A program made the translations under genes and the position numbers. The notes beneath the pieces are model-generated. The model was not told the origin of the DNA, did not search any database, and saw only the letters and a program-made list of their open reading frames with translations. 23,968 nt of DNA from a virus. This document shows positions 6,225 to 12,865 of this stretch, in pieces (within the stretch, counting starts at the first letter, position 1; the number at the start of each line of letters is the position of its first letter). The DNA is taken from IMG/VR virus record IMGVR_UViG_3300044642_000350, positions 1 through 23,968 of that record; one strand, 5' to 3'.

Positions 6225-6461
6225 ATGAAGGTAAAACTTTTTGTTACAGGTAGTCAGAATTACATGTATTTCAAAAACAAACTTCCTACTAGGCGTTGGG
6301 ATTACTGTGAGACACCCCGTACAGTGACCATTATCCAAGATCCGGTCAACGTCTATCAAGACGGTGAGTATGGTTTTGTGAAGGTTTTTGGTCGTAAGAT
6401 TTTTGTCAAATGTGACGGAAGTCATTGGGAAATTGTTGGTGCTGAGAAATCCAAAACTTGA
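6225..6461 (+). CDS. small hypothetical phage protein (78 aa)
   Basis: Not recognised. A strong Shine-Dalgarno (AAAGGAG) precedes ATG 6225. The protein is basic and beta-rich (MKVKLFVTGSQNYMYFKNKL, then alternating hydrophobic residues to VKVFGRKIFVKCDGSHWEIV), possibly a small barrel. Its stop codon TGA (6459-6461) lies inside the -35 box TTGACA of the next promoter, so coding and promoter sequence are directly abutted. Confidence 0.72.
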   Translation: MKVKLFVTGSQNYMYFKNKLPTRRWDYCETPRTVTIIQDPVNVYQDGEYGFVKVFGRKIFVKCDGSHWEIVGAEKSKT

Positions 6462-6486
6462 CAATAAATCAGTTTGGGTATATAAT
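6458..6486 (+). promoter_or_regulatory. sigma70 promoter (TTGACA-17-TATAAT)
   Basis: Perfect -35 (6458-6463) and -10 (6481-6486), 17-base spacer. The -35 contains the stop codon of the upstream gene. The following leader down to the ATG (AGACAGTAAAGAAAAGGAAA) is nearly identical to that of the promoter at 6899. Confidence 0.9.
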
Positions 6487-6518
6487 AGACTCTTAGACAG
6501 TAAAGAAAAGGAAACAAA

Positions 6519-6896
6519 ATGTCAAACGAATTCAAATCTTGGGAACAAATGTCTGAGTTAGAGCAGGCCCAATGTACATATTGGGATATGTACAAGGATG
6601 CGTATGGCGTTCGTCCTCGAGGCGTTGACACTTCTAGTTGGACTTTGGAACAGTTTGAAGCAGAGTTTGCTTCACTGGCTACTGCTATTGAACAAGAAGA
6701 TGCCCAGCGCAAAACTGCTGAGGCAGAAGCCATCACTAAGTTTGAACAGCATGTGACCAACATTACATGCATGGGTGCCCGCAATCGTGAGACCGCACTT
6801 AAGTGGATTATGGATGCTAGCAACGCCAATGGCGACTGGGAGTACTTTTGTTTTACTCAGGGTTTGCCTTATAATTACTTCAGAAAAGCAGCCTAA
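6519..6896 (+). CDS. hypothetical phage protein (125 aa)
   Basis: Not recognised by function. It starts at 6519 behind AAAGGAAAC. Acidic and helical: an N-terminal Trp/Tyr-rich part, a central coiled-coil-like Glu/Ala segment (about residues 45-80), and a C-terminal block (ETALKWIMDASNANGDWEYF, then GLPYNYFRK). The last block recalls a short C-terminal motif frequent in small proteins of many phages. Produced from its own strong promoter and therefore likely early. Confidence 0.75.
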   Translation: MSNEFKSWEQMSELEQAQCTYWDMYKDAYGVRPRGVDTSSWTLEQFEAEFASLATAIEQEDAQRKTAEAEAITKFEQHVTNITCMGARNRETALKWIMDASNANGDWEYFCFTQGLPYNYFRKAA

Positions 6897-6898
6897 GG

Positions 6899-6927
6899 TT
6901 GACAATAAATGGATTTGGGTATATAAT
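6899..6927 (+). promoter_or_regulatory. sigma70 promoter (TTGACA-17-TATAAT)
   Basis: Perfect -35 (6899-6904) and -10 (6922-6927), 17-base spacer, starting just after the stop of the upstream gene. It is a near-copy of the promoter-leader unit at 6458 and drives the genes at 6960 and 7232. Confidence 0.9.
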
Positions 6928-6959
6928 AGAATCTTAAACAGTAAAGAAAAGGAAACAAA

Positions 6960-7232
6960 ATGTCTGCACTAGTTGAATACACATTGGAATTGTACAAATC
7001 TGACAAACGTGTTAAAGGCGGTAAGCGTCTTGTTACCAAACAAGAATTTGCCCCAGTCACTAAAGCCTACATCAAGGCTGTGATTGAATCAAAAACTAAG
7101 TTGGGTTTTATTGTGGAAGCACATGAGACTTTTGTTACCAAACGCAACATGATGACTGGTAAGACATACCAAGAGCGTTATGATACCCCGTATTTCTGCT
7201 CACCCTCTAGCGAAACTTTTTGGAGCATGTAA
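6960..7232 (+). CDS. small basic hypothetical protein (90 aa)
   Basis: Not recognised. ATG 6960 follows AAAGGAAAC, the same leader as the gene at 6519. The protein is basic and Lys/Thr rich (GGKRLVTKQEF), with no membrane segment. Its stop overlaps the next start as TAATG, so it is the first gene of a bicistronic unit with the gene at 7232. Confidence 0.72.
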   Translation: MSALVEYTLELYKSDKRVKGGKRLVTKQEFAPVTKAYIKAVIESKTKLGFIVEAHETFVTKRNMMTGKTYQERYDTPYFCSPSSETFWSM

Positions 7233-7888
7233 TGCCTAAATATCAAAAGCCTGTACTAAATTTTAATGCTGATGATGTTTGGTCCGCGGCTTGTCAGGCC
7301 CAACGAGTCAATGGTGCGTATGTTAAACTGAGTGTGTTGTCCGAATCTGATCCTAGTATGGATCGAAAATCTAATCGCCAATTGGTAGAATCATTATTGT
7401 CAGACACTACACAAATTACCGACGAAAATCGTGAACAGGGTAAAAAGGTTCGTAAGTACTATCAAGCATTCACTTTCAAAATTCTTAAAGGAATTAAATT
7501 AAGTGAATTTGATAACACTGCAATGCTTATTAGTAATCGTGATGTTATTAATGATAACTATGATGTTGCCGTTATTGCTAGTCTACCTAGTTGTTACGAG
7601 CGTGGTGTAAAGCGTGATAATGTTGACCAAAGAGTTAAGTTTGCTACCGGTGGATACATAGGTAATATTAGTGACAAGGTTACAGTAACTATTGAGGTAC
7701 TGAAAACTGTTTACAGCCAAAAGTGGAATACAAATTATTTTACAGGTATCACAAGTGATGACCAAGTAGTATTTTTTGCATACAACGGTACCGGTAAGCT
7801 AGATATTGGTGACACCTATACAATTCAGGGTACTGTTAAATCACACCGTGACAACAGTACTCAACTGAATCGGGTAAAGTTTATTTGA
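7232..7888 (+). CDS. hypothetical protein with possible C-terminal OB-like domain (218 aa)
   Basis: The start at 7232 (TAATG overlap) is chosen over a TTG at 7220. The first about 100 residues are mixed and charged. The C-terminal part (TVTIEVLKTVY, DDQVVFFAYNGTGKLDIGDT, YTIQGTVKSHR, NRVKFI) has the strand pattern and closing 'L-x-G-D-x-x-x-I-x-G-x-V-K' seen in small OB-fold nucleic-acid-binding domains, such as the last strands of single-strand binding proteins. The OB call rests on pattern only. Being upstream of the ligase gene it may belong to DNA metabolism. Confidence 0.7.
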   Translation: MPKYQKPVLNFNADDVWSAACQAQRVNGAYVKLSVLSESDPSMDRKSNRQLVESLLSDTTQITDENREQGKKVRKYYQAFTFKILKGIKLSEFDNTAMLISNRDVINDNYDVAVIASLPSCYERGVKRDNVDQRVKFATGGYIGNISDKVTVTIEVLKTVYSQKWNTNYFTGITSDDQVVFFAYNGTGKLDIGDTYTIQGTVKSHRDNSTQLNRVKFI

Positions 7889-7913
7889 CAACATATCCGT
7901 TCTATACTATAAT
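7885..7913 (+). promoter_or_regulatory. sigma70 promoter (TTGACA-17-TATAAT)
   Basis: The -35 TTGACA (7885-7890) spans the stop codon of the gene at 7232, and the -10 TATAAT (7908-7913) follows after 17 bases. The spacer differs from the four-promoter family at 5810-6927. It probably drives the membrane peptides, desaturase-like gene, ligase and following genes. Confidence 0.85.
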
Positions 7914-7944
7914 ACAATCATTCTTTCACACACAGGAGTTTTTT

Positions 7945-8079
7945 ATGCGTAATTTTATCCTCGGCACATTGTTTGGTATTGTAATTGCTACAGTGGGTTT
8001 CACTGGTATTGCTAAATTACTTGACAATGGCGTCAATAAAACTAAGGCAATCGTACAAGAGCAAGCCAAGGAACAGTAA
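7945..8079 (+). CDS. single-pass membrane peptide (44 aa)
   Basis: ATG 7945 follows CACAGGAGTT, a good Shine-Dalgarno; an in-frame ATG or alternative start nearer 7885 would overlap the promoter and is rejected. One N-terminal transmembrane helix (FILGTLFGIVIATVGFTGIA) is followed by a short charged tail. The stop overlaps the next start (TAATG), pairing it with a 30-aa membrane peptide. Confidence 0.68.
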   Translation: MRNFILGTLFGIVIATVGFTGIAKLLDNGVNKTKAIVQEQAKEQ

Positions 8080-8171
8080 TGGCTTGGCTTGCTGTACTAC
8101 TGTTAATATTCTCAGGTCATATTGTCTTTGCATTTATGTTGGCATTTATTATTTTAATTATTGAAAGTTGA
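8079..8171 (+). CDS. 30-aa membrane peptide
   Basis: Found by reading the gap. ATG 8079 overlaps the upstream stop as TAATG and the frame ends TGA 8169-8171. Practically the whole peptide is hydrophobic (MAWLAVLLLIFSGHIVFAFM followed by LAFIILIIES). It overlaps or abuts the next gene start. It could be an accessory to the upstream membrane peptide or to the desaturase-like membrane protein. Confidence 0.5.
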   Translation: MAWLAVLLLIFSGHIVFAFMLAFIILIIES

Positions 8172-8174
8172 GTG

Positions 8175-8726
8175 ATGAGTTTGTTTATTGTGGTTATTAT
8201 TTTAACATTCTTAAGCCTTGCTATCACAGCCCTTTGCGGTATAAAGTATATTCATCCTAGTGCCCATCTTGGATTTAACGTTACTGAAAAATCAAAATTA
8301 GTACATCTTGCAAGATTCTGGTGGTGGTTAGTAACAGGATTAAATTTAAAAGAATATTCAGCCATACATAGACACAATCACGCACATTCTATGACAAAAT
8401 GGGAAGATGGGATTCCACCTGATAGTGTTTTAGTACGTGCTAAAATGTTTATAGAACAACGGCGTAATAAAAATCTTATAGAAGATTATGGTATTGAATC
8501 TCCGAACACATGGATAGATATTAACCTATATCAACGATATCATTACTTGGGTCCTGTAGTTTATTTGTTGTTATTACTATCAGTCTTAGGCACACCGGGA
8601 TTTATTGTATGGATAGCACAATCAATATTCATTGTATTTTTATGTTCAGAATCTGTCAATGCAGATAGAGATTTTTGTAGTAGTGAATTGTTAATGTTTT
8701 TGAAAACCAAAAAATATTACGAATAA
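8175..8726 (+). CDS. fatty-acid-desaturase-like membrane protein, degenerate/truncated
   Basis: 183 aa with an N-terminal membrane helix and a second hydrophobic hairpin (about residues 125-160). The centre (FWWWLVTG, then EYSAIHRHNHAH and a following acidic/Pro segment) matches the region around the second histidine box of membrane acyl-CoA/fatty-acid desaturases, which usually reads HRxHH in a 'TKEW-A-HR-x-HHA' context. The later 'YGIESPNTWIDINLYQRYHYLG' block also fits the family. However, box 2 reads HRHNH (fourth position Asn), and the first (HxxxxH) and third (HNxHH) boxes are absent, where family members are around 250-350 aa. Either GTG 8172 or ATG 8175 can start it. It is probably not an active desaturase; it may bind host desaturase or lipids. 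Host origin (betaproteobacterial type) is inferred. Confidence 0.6.
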   Translation: MSLFIVVIILTFLSLAITALCGIKYIHPSAHLGFNVTEKSKLVHLARFWWWLVTGLNLKEYSAIHRHNHAHSMTKWEDGIPPDSVLVRAKMFIEQRRNKNLIEDYGIESPNTWIDINLYQRYHYLGPVVYLLLLLSVLGTPGFIVWIAQSIFIVFLCSESVNADRDFCSSELLMFLKTKKYYE

Positions 8727-8741
8727 TTTAGGAGTTAAAGA

Positions 8742-10079
8742 ATGAGTGCAAGTTGGATTAATAAATTAAACGAGAGCGATAGCCGCCTCCACAAAGAAGA
8801 TGTAATTTTGCAGGCGCTTGAGGCAAGTGTCCTAGGTAGTCGTAATAGTCAGATTTTCTTGGGCTTTACCAAAGCCTGTTACAACCCTTATGTTACGTTT
8901 GGTATTCGTCAAGTGCCCGATACAGTAGGTATAACTGATGCAGAGAATCCTTGGGACGATTTTAATGAGTTGATGGTACAACTTAGTCAGCGTAGGTTGA
9001 CAGGTCATGCCGCACGTGATGCTGTACAAAATATATCTGAACGATTTGATAGTATAGAATGGAACACATTTTTAGCTCCAGTATTGCGTAGAGACTTACG
9101 TGCCGGTATCAGTGACAAGACAATCAATAAAATTTGTAAAGGTACTGACTATGAAGTGCCAATCTTTGGTTGTCAACTAGCAACTAATAGTGAAGGTCGC
9201 CCTGAGATGAAAGGTATCAAACGTCTTGAACCTAAACTTGATGGCGTTCGTGTATTGTTGATGGTTATCCCTGATGAAGAAGGTAACGTTGTTACTATTT
9301 GCTTTAGTCGCAATGGTAAACAGTTTGACAACTTTGGTCATATTGAAAATCAAATACGTGATAACTTTGTAAAACTTACACACAAAGCCGCAACAAGTAA
9401 TCTGAGTATGGGCTTTGTAATGGATGGTGAAGTGATTGGTAATACATTCCAAGAACTTATGCGTCAAGCACGCCGTAAGACTGATGTGCAAGCAGAGGAT
9501 AGTGTGTTCAATGTATTTGACATTCTACCACTTGATGCTTTCCGTGAAGGTCATTGGAATGCACAACTACACAAACGCATTACTATTTTAGAAGATATGC
9601 GTAGTATTATTGATAACATGCCTAACGTTGAATTGTTACCACATATCATGGTTGACTTGGATACAGCGGCAGGTAAGGATCAATTAGAGCGATATGCTAA
9701 GGATCAAGTTAATCTTGGATTCGAAGGCATTATGATTAAAAACGTAGAAGCCCCATATGTCTGCAAACGCAGTACAGATTGGATGAAATGGAAACCCACT
9801 ATCACAGTTGACTTAACTGTTGTTGGTCTTGAAGAAGGTACTGGAAGAAATGCCGGTCGGCTTGGTGCTCTTGTTTGTGAGGGTGAAGATGACGGTAAAA
9901 TCATTCAAGTGAATGTGGGTAGTGGATATAGTGATGAGGATCGTAGTGATTATTGGATTAACTCTAATAGCATCATTGGTCGTACTGCTGAAATCATGTG
10001 TGACGTAATTACTCAAAATCGTGATGGTACTTATAGTTTGCGTTTCCCCCGTTTTGTTAGATTTAGGGATGATAAATGA
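8742..10079 (+). CDS. ATP-dependent DNA ligase
   Basis: 445 aa, slightly shorter than T4 gp30 (487 aa). The nucleotidyltransferase motif I is K165-LDGVR, with Lys165 the site of adenylation. Motif III (VFDIL), motif IV (FEGIMIKN) and motif V (MKWKPT) follow in order, then a C-terminal OB domain (TVDLTVVGLEEGTGRNAGRL). The N-terminal about 150 residues are the helical DNA-binding domain. It seals nicks in replication, recombination and repair, working after the flap exonuclease at the left of the window. A strong Shine-Dalgarno (TTAGGAGTT) precedes ATG 8742. Its stop overlaps the next start as ATGA, coupling it to the paralogue array. Confidence 0.95.
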   Translation: MSASWINKLNESDSRLHKEDVILQALEASVLGSRNSQIFLGFTKACYNPYVTFGIRQVPDTVGITDAENPWDDFNELMVQLSQRRLTGHAARDAVQNISERFDSIEWNTFLAPVLRRDLRAGISDKTINKICKGTDYEVPIFGCQLATNSEGRPEMKGIKRLEPKLDGVRVLLMVIPDEEGNVVTICFSRNGKQFDNFGHIENQIRDNFVKLTHKAATSNLSMGFVMDGEVIGNTFQELMRQARRKTDVQAEDSVFNVFDILPLDAFREGHWNAQLHKRITILEDMRSIIDNMPNVELLPHIMVDLDTAAGKDQLERYAKDQVNLGFEGIMIKNVEAPYVCKRSTDWMKWKPTITVDLTVVGLEEGTGRNAGRLGALVCEGEDDGKIIQVNVGSGYSDEDRSDYWINSNSIIGRTAEIMCDVITQNRDGTYSLRFPRFVRFRDDK

Positions 10080-10315
10080 ACGATAAATTTAAAATACTGG
10101 CTCTGCAGGCCAAAATGGGCACTGCTGACTTTGATGCAGGTAGTTACTATGTTGCCACACCAGACCAGATGCAAAAATTCTGCGAGTTGATTATTGCTAA
10201 GTGTATCGAGGAAGCAGGTGATCCAGCCGATGGGTTAATTCTAGGCGATACCTGGCACGATGGTGTTCGTGCTAGTGTTTGGAGTATTCGACAACATTTC
10301 GGAGTTGAAGAATGA
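10076..10315 (+). CDS. tandem paralogue 1 of small phage family (79 aa)
   Basis: First of three adjacent related genes. It shares the ending HFGVEE and a central helix (QMQKFCELIIAKCIEEA) with the next two, but lacks their N-terminal MNERI block. Translationally coupled on both sides by ATGA overlaps. Families with the 'FAELIV-...-HFGVEE' pattern are scattered across many tailed phages; their function is unknown. Confidence 0.72.
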   Translation: MNDKFKILALQAKMGTADFDAGSYYVATPDQMQKFCELIIAKCIEEAGDPADGLILGDTWHDGVRASVWSIRQHFGVEE

Positions 10316-10521
10316 ACGAAAGAATTAAAGAACTTATTAATGAATCCACCTGCTTCAAAGAAGGTGATACCGAAGGGAAATACGATATTGAAGTGTTTGA
10401 CAAAGAAAAGTTCGCCGAGTTGATTGTACGGGACTGTATGCTTATCTGTGAAGATGTTATGAAAAAAGATAATTCTGCGCTTGGTTGTTGGAGTGAAATC
10501 AAAAGAACATTTCGGAGTTGA
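10312..10521 (+). CDS. tandem paralogue 2, C-terminus frameshifted (69 aa)
   Basis: Begins MNERIKELI and contains EKFAELIVRDC, matching paralogue 3. The nucleotide sequence of the conserved end (TTTCGGAGTTGAAGAATGA) is present but read out of frame: one extra A in the AAAA run at 10501-10504 changes the ending from an expected KEHFGVEE to KRTFRS and ends at TGA 10519. Without that base it would end at 10528 with the usual ATGA overlap. This is a recent inactivating or tolerated frameshift, a sequencing error, or slippage on the A run. Confidence 0.68.
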   Translation: MNERIKELINESTCFKEGDTEGKYDIEVFDKEKFAELIVRDCMLICEDVMKKDNSALGCWSEIKRTFRS

Positions 10522-10524
10522 AGA

Positions 10525-10824
10525 ATGAATGAACGAATTCGAGAACTTGCTGAACAGGCTGGAACATACTTTGGAGGAGGAACGACTGATTATTTCGGTG
10601 ATTATTTGCCTCCGTATGTGTCAATAACTGATCTAGATTTAGAAAAGTTCGCCGAGTTGATTGTGCGAGAATTTGTCAGTATCGTGGAAGAAGAAATTAA
10701 ATTGGTAGAAGAATTCAAATCCACTGCTGTGAAAGCTGATGTGATTAAATGTCATACAAGTAAAATTTATCATTTTCATAAATTGATTGATAAGAGTAAG
10801 AAACATTTCGGAGTTGAAGAATGA
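10525..10824 (+). CDS. tandem paralogue 3 of small phage family (99 aa)
   Basis: Starts MNERIRELAEQAG and has the central LEKFAELIVRE helix and terminal HFGVEE, aligned with its two neighbours. An insertion of about 25-30 residues lies after the central helix, making it the longest copy. The ATGA overlap at its end couples it to the gene at 10821. No enzymatic motif is visible. Confidence 0.73.
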   Translation: MNERIRELAEQAGTYFGGGTTDYFGDYLPPYVSITDLDLEKFAELIVREFVSIVEEEIKLVEEFKSTAVKADVIKCHTSKIYHFHKLIDKSKKHFGVEE

Positions 10825-11015
10825 TACATTTTAGAACTGATGGTGATACCCTGTACAACGGTTTAAATATCTATAAATTTTATAAAAGCACTGCGTGGGG
10901 ATTTGTGTTTAGGTATGGTCCTAGAAACACTCACAATTTAGGAAAAAAGATTTTCATTGTGCGCTATGATAGAATCAGTCGATTGTTCAACTTGGCCACG
11001 TTAGGAGTGGATTGA
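10821..11015 (+). CDS. small basic hypothetical protein (64 aa)
   Basis: Not recognised. ATGA overlap with paralogue 3. The product is basic and aromatic-rich (GLNIYKFYKSTAWGFVFRYG), suggesting a small beta-rich domain. Its stop is overlapped by the next start (TGATG), so it remains within the long coupled operon from 7945. Confidence 0.65.
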   Translation: MIHFRTDGDTLYNGLNIYKFYKSTAWGFVFRYGPRNTHNLGKKIFIVRYDRISRLFNLATLGVD

Positions 11016-11236
11016 TGTCTGAATTAGAAATTGCACTGCAAGCACATGACTGGAGCCTAGATGGTTGGCGCACACGACCTCAAGTGGATCAGTTGATGAA
11101 AGGTCATCCAGATTCTGCAGAGGCCCAGACACTGTGGCAACAGTATTGTCCTTGGAGCAACAGCAATGGTGGCTATGTTACATGGTCAAAAAAATTCACC
11201 CAAGACAGTGCCACAATGATATGGAGTTATCAATGA
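11015..11236 (+). CDS. small hypothetical protein (73 aa)
   Basis: Not recognised. The start at 11015 (TGATG overlap) is preferred to TTG 11012; an AGGAGTGG ribosome-binding site lies about 12 bases upstream. Trp-rich acidic protein: MSELEIALQAHDWSLDGWRT, then a helix and a WSNSNGGYVTW segment. Ends ATGA-overlapped with the gene at 11233. Confidence 0.66.
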   Translation: MSELEIALQAHDWSLDGWRTRPQVDQLMKGHPDSAEAQTLWQQYCPWSNSNGGYVTWSKKFTQDSATMIWSYQ

Positions 11237-11544
11237 TACCAGATTACAATTTACTGTGCCAAACAAGGCCCTTGTACAACGAACCATACCACACTGTGAG
11301 ACCATTGTTGCCAATAAGAATGCAACACGGAGCAGACATGATTGAGTGGGCTGAACAAGAATTTGGTCCAGCAGGAAAAAGAGTTCGGGGCATTGTGGGA
11401 CAAACTGTAAAAGTTACAGAACCTGGGCTACGATACTATGTGGATCCCACTGCATTTTGGTTTAGACACAGCGAAGACCGCGACTGTTTTGTCGCACATT
11501 GGACCAAAGAATTAGAAAATAGCAATGGTTTAAAGATTAAATAA
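11233..11544 (+). CDS. hypothetical phage protein (103 aa)
   Basis: Not recognised. The start at 11233 overlaps the previous stop (ATGA); the same frame is open upstream to 11065 but there it only shadows the preceding gene. The C-terminal part (YYVDPTAFWFRHSEDRDCFV) recalls an 'FxFxxxxDAxxFKLxW' ending that is common in small phage proteins. It is the last gene of the operon. Confidence 0.68.
   Translation: MIPDYNLLCQTRPLYNEPYHTVRPLLPIRMQHGADMIEWAEQEFGPAGKRVRGIVGQTVKVTEPGLRYYVDPTAFWFRHSEDRDCFVAHWTKELENSNGLKIK
11536..11543 (+). promoter_or_regulatory. weak late-promoter-like box (ATTAAATA)
   Basis: The TAAATA core overlaps the stop of the gene ending at 11544 and precedes the cytochrome gene at 11572 with its Shine-Dalgarno (TAAAGGAAA). 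It is a poor match at the first positions and may be chance in AT-rich sequence. Confidence 0.25.
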
Positions 11545-11571
11545 TATTACATTTATTAAAGGAAAAAGTAT

Positions 11572-11874
11572 ATGAAAATTTCAATTGTGTTATTAGCATT
11601 ATTGTGTAGTTTATCTGCCAATGTACAGGCGCAGGATGCAGTGTCAGGCAAGATCAAATATACGAGTTGCAGTGCATGTCACGGTGCTCAAGGTCAAGGC
11701 GGAGTAGGTCCAAAACTTCAAGGCCAAAAAGCCGAAGCAATTGTGAAAAAACTCACTGCATACAAAAACAAACAAAAAGTTGGACCACAGAGTGAATTGA
11801 TGTGGGGCATGGCCGGTGCACTATCGTCTGATGATATTAAGAATATTGCCGCATACACAGCCACGCTCAAATAA
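11572..11874 (+). CDS. secreted c-type cytochrome (class I, c553-like)
   Basis: 100 aa: signal peptide residues 1-20 (cleavage after QAVQA-type site, ANVQA/QD), then the haem-binding CSACH (Cys33, Cys36, His37), GPKLQGQ, and a C-terminal LSSDDIKNIAAYTATL helix that is typical of class I cytochromes. Met77 or Met80 (in LMWGM) supplies the sixth ligand. The mature protein would be periplasmic, with haem attached by the host Ccm system. It carries electrons to a terminal oxidase or a similar partner. Cytochromes c are rare among phages. It may boost or redirect host respiration; the similarity to host proteins points to acquisition by transfer. A good Shine-Dalgarno is present. Confidence 0.9.
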   Translation: MKISIVLLALLCSLSANVQAQDAVSGKIKYTSCSACHGAQGQGGVGPKLQGQKAEAIVKKLTAYKNKQKVGPQSELMWGMAGALSSDDIKNIAAYTATLK

Positions 11875-11883
11875 GATTATACA

Positions 11884-12060
11884 ATGATTAAAATCATATT
11901 AGCTTTTGTAGTTATTTTTGGTCTATTCTTTTTTGGTATAAAAACCGTTAGAGAAATGACCGAAAAAGAACTTTGGTCGGTGACTAAACTATTGACATAT
12001 AGTGCTATCTGTGCTATACTCACACTTGTATTTTTAATCACTCTTGTAGTTTTATTTTAA
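11884..12060 (+). CDS. two-pass membrane peptide (58 aa)
   Basis: Found by reading the gap. ATG 11884 to TAA 12058. Two hydrophobic helices (IKIILAFVVIFGLFFFG and SAICAILTLVFLITLVVLF) flank a short charged loop (KTVREMTEKELW). No clear Shine-Dalgarno. The sigma70 promoter of the next gene lies inside its 3' part, which is normal in compact phage genomes. Its location between a cytochrome and an SPFH lipoprotein suggests an envelope role. Confidence 0.58.
   Translation: MIKIILAFVVIFGLFFFGIKTVREMTEKELWSVTKLLTYSAICAILTLVFLITLVVLF
11992..12020 (+). promoter_or_regulatory. sigma70 promoter (TTGACA-17-TATACT)
   Basis: -35 TTGACA (11992-11997) and -10 TATACT (12015-12020), 17-base spacer, inside the end of the membrane peptide gene. 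Drives the SPFH lipoprotein at 12070 about 45 bases downstream, independent of the cytochrome. Confidence 0.8.
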
Positions 12061-12069
12061 AGGAAAAAC

Positions 12070-12864
12070 ATGAAACGTATTTTTACTCTCTCTATTATCG
12101 CCGTAGCAATTTTGGCTACTGGTTGTACACGTATTGAAACCGGCGAGGTTGGTGTGCGTATTGGCTTTGACCGACAAATCAAGTCCGGTGAATTATTGCC
12201 CGGTTCATTCAATCAAACTATGATTGGTGATGTATTAACATTCCCCATCAAGGACGTCAATGTGGTGCTTGAAAACATGACACCTGTTGCTAAAGACAAT
12301 TCAACAATGAAAGACTTTGATGCTGTGGTGGTTTACAACATCAACCCACAACAAGTAAGTGAGTTGTACGCAACCAAGAACAAGAGTTTCCACGCTGATT
12401 TCAAGGGAGACACTTATGTGATGTACAACTACATTGTACAAAATGCTCGAAATGCTATTTACAAATCAGCCCGCAAGTATGAAGCATTGGACATGGCAGA
12501 CAATCGCACTGACATGGAAAACTTTATCAAAGAAGAAATTGCTCGAAATCTTGGTGAAGAAAAACTAGATGGATCAATCACAATCAGTCAAGTGATGATT
12601 CGTAATGTGTTGCCCAGTGACACAGTAGTTGAATCTGCAAACGCATTGGTTCGTAGCAAAAACGAATTGAAACAGAAAGAAGTTGAAGTTAAAACTGCCG
12701 AAGCAGAAAGTCGCAGAATGGCAGCATTGGCTAATAACTCGGGTGCTAGTATTGCATTCATGCAAGCACAAGCTATGTTGAATATCTCAGAAGGTATCAA
12801 GAACGGTCAAGTACAGACTATTGTAGTTCCTAGCAACTTCAATGCATTAATGATGCCTAAATAA
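12070..12864 (+). CDS. SPFH/band-7 family lipoprotein
   Basis: 264 aa. Residues 1-18 form a lipoprotein signal with lipobox ATGC (Cys19 acylated). Then comes an SPFH-like domain (IETGEVGVRIGFDRQIKSGE, later a strand-rich region and VMIRNVLPSD), followed by an Ala/Glu/Lys coiled coil (about residues 195-225) and a hydrophobic C-terminal tail, as in prohibitin/HflK-type proteins. These proteins assemble into membrane rings or scaffold proteases such as FtsH. Here the anchor is a lipid rather than the usual N-terminal helix, so the ring would sit on the periplasmic face. Shine-Dalgarno AAAGGAAAA is clear. A role in membrane protection or superinfection exclusion is inference. Confidence 0.82.
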   Translation: MKRIFTLSIIAVAILATGCTRIETGEVGVRIGFDRQIKSGELLPGSFNQTMIGDVLTFPIKDVNVVLENMTPVAKDNSTMKDFDAVVVYNINPQQVSELYATKNKSFHADFKGDTYVMYNYIVQNARNAIYKSARKYEALDMADNRTDMENFIKEEIARNLGEEKLDGSITISQVMIRNVLPSDTVVESANALVRSKNELKQKEVEVKTAEAESRRMAALANNSGASIAFMQAQAMLNISEGIKNGQVQTIVVPSNFNALMMPK

Positions 12865-12865
12865 C

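Larger units (their letters stand above)
10294..10824 (+). repeat. three-copy direct repeat at the 3' ends of the paralogue array
   Basis: A 22-base identical segment containing TTTCGGAGTTGAAGAATGA occurs at 10294-10315, 10507-10528 and 10803-10824, each spanning the end of one gene and the start of the next. A second shared segment, GAAAAGTTCGCCGAGTTGAT, occurs near 10407 and 10640. This fits gene duplication by unequal recombination at the gene junctions. Confidence 0.85.

Noticed and set aside
7585-7888. Calling the gene at 7232 a single-strand DNA-binding protein
   Set aside because: Only the final strands suggest an OB fold; no aromatic DNA-binding pattern or acidic tail is visible.
11065-11232. 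5' extension of the frame of the gene at 11233
   Set aside because: It overlaps the gene at 11015 fully in another frame; the ATGA overlap at 11233 is the house style for starts here.
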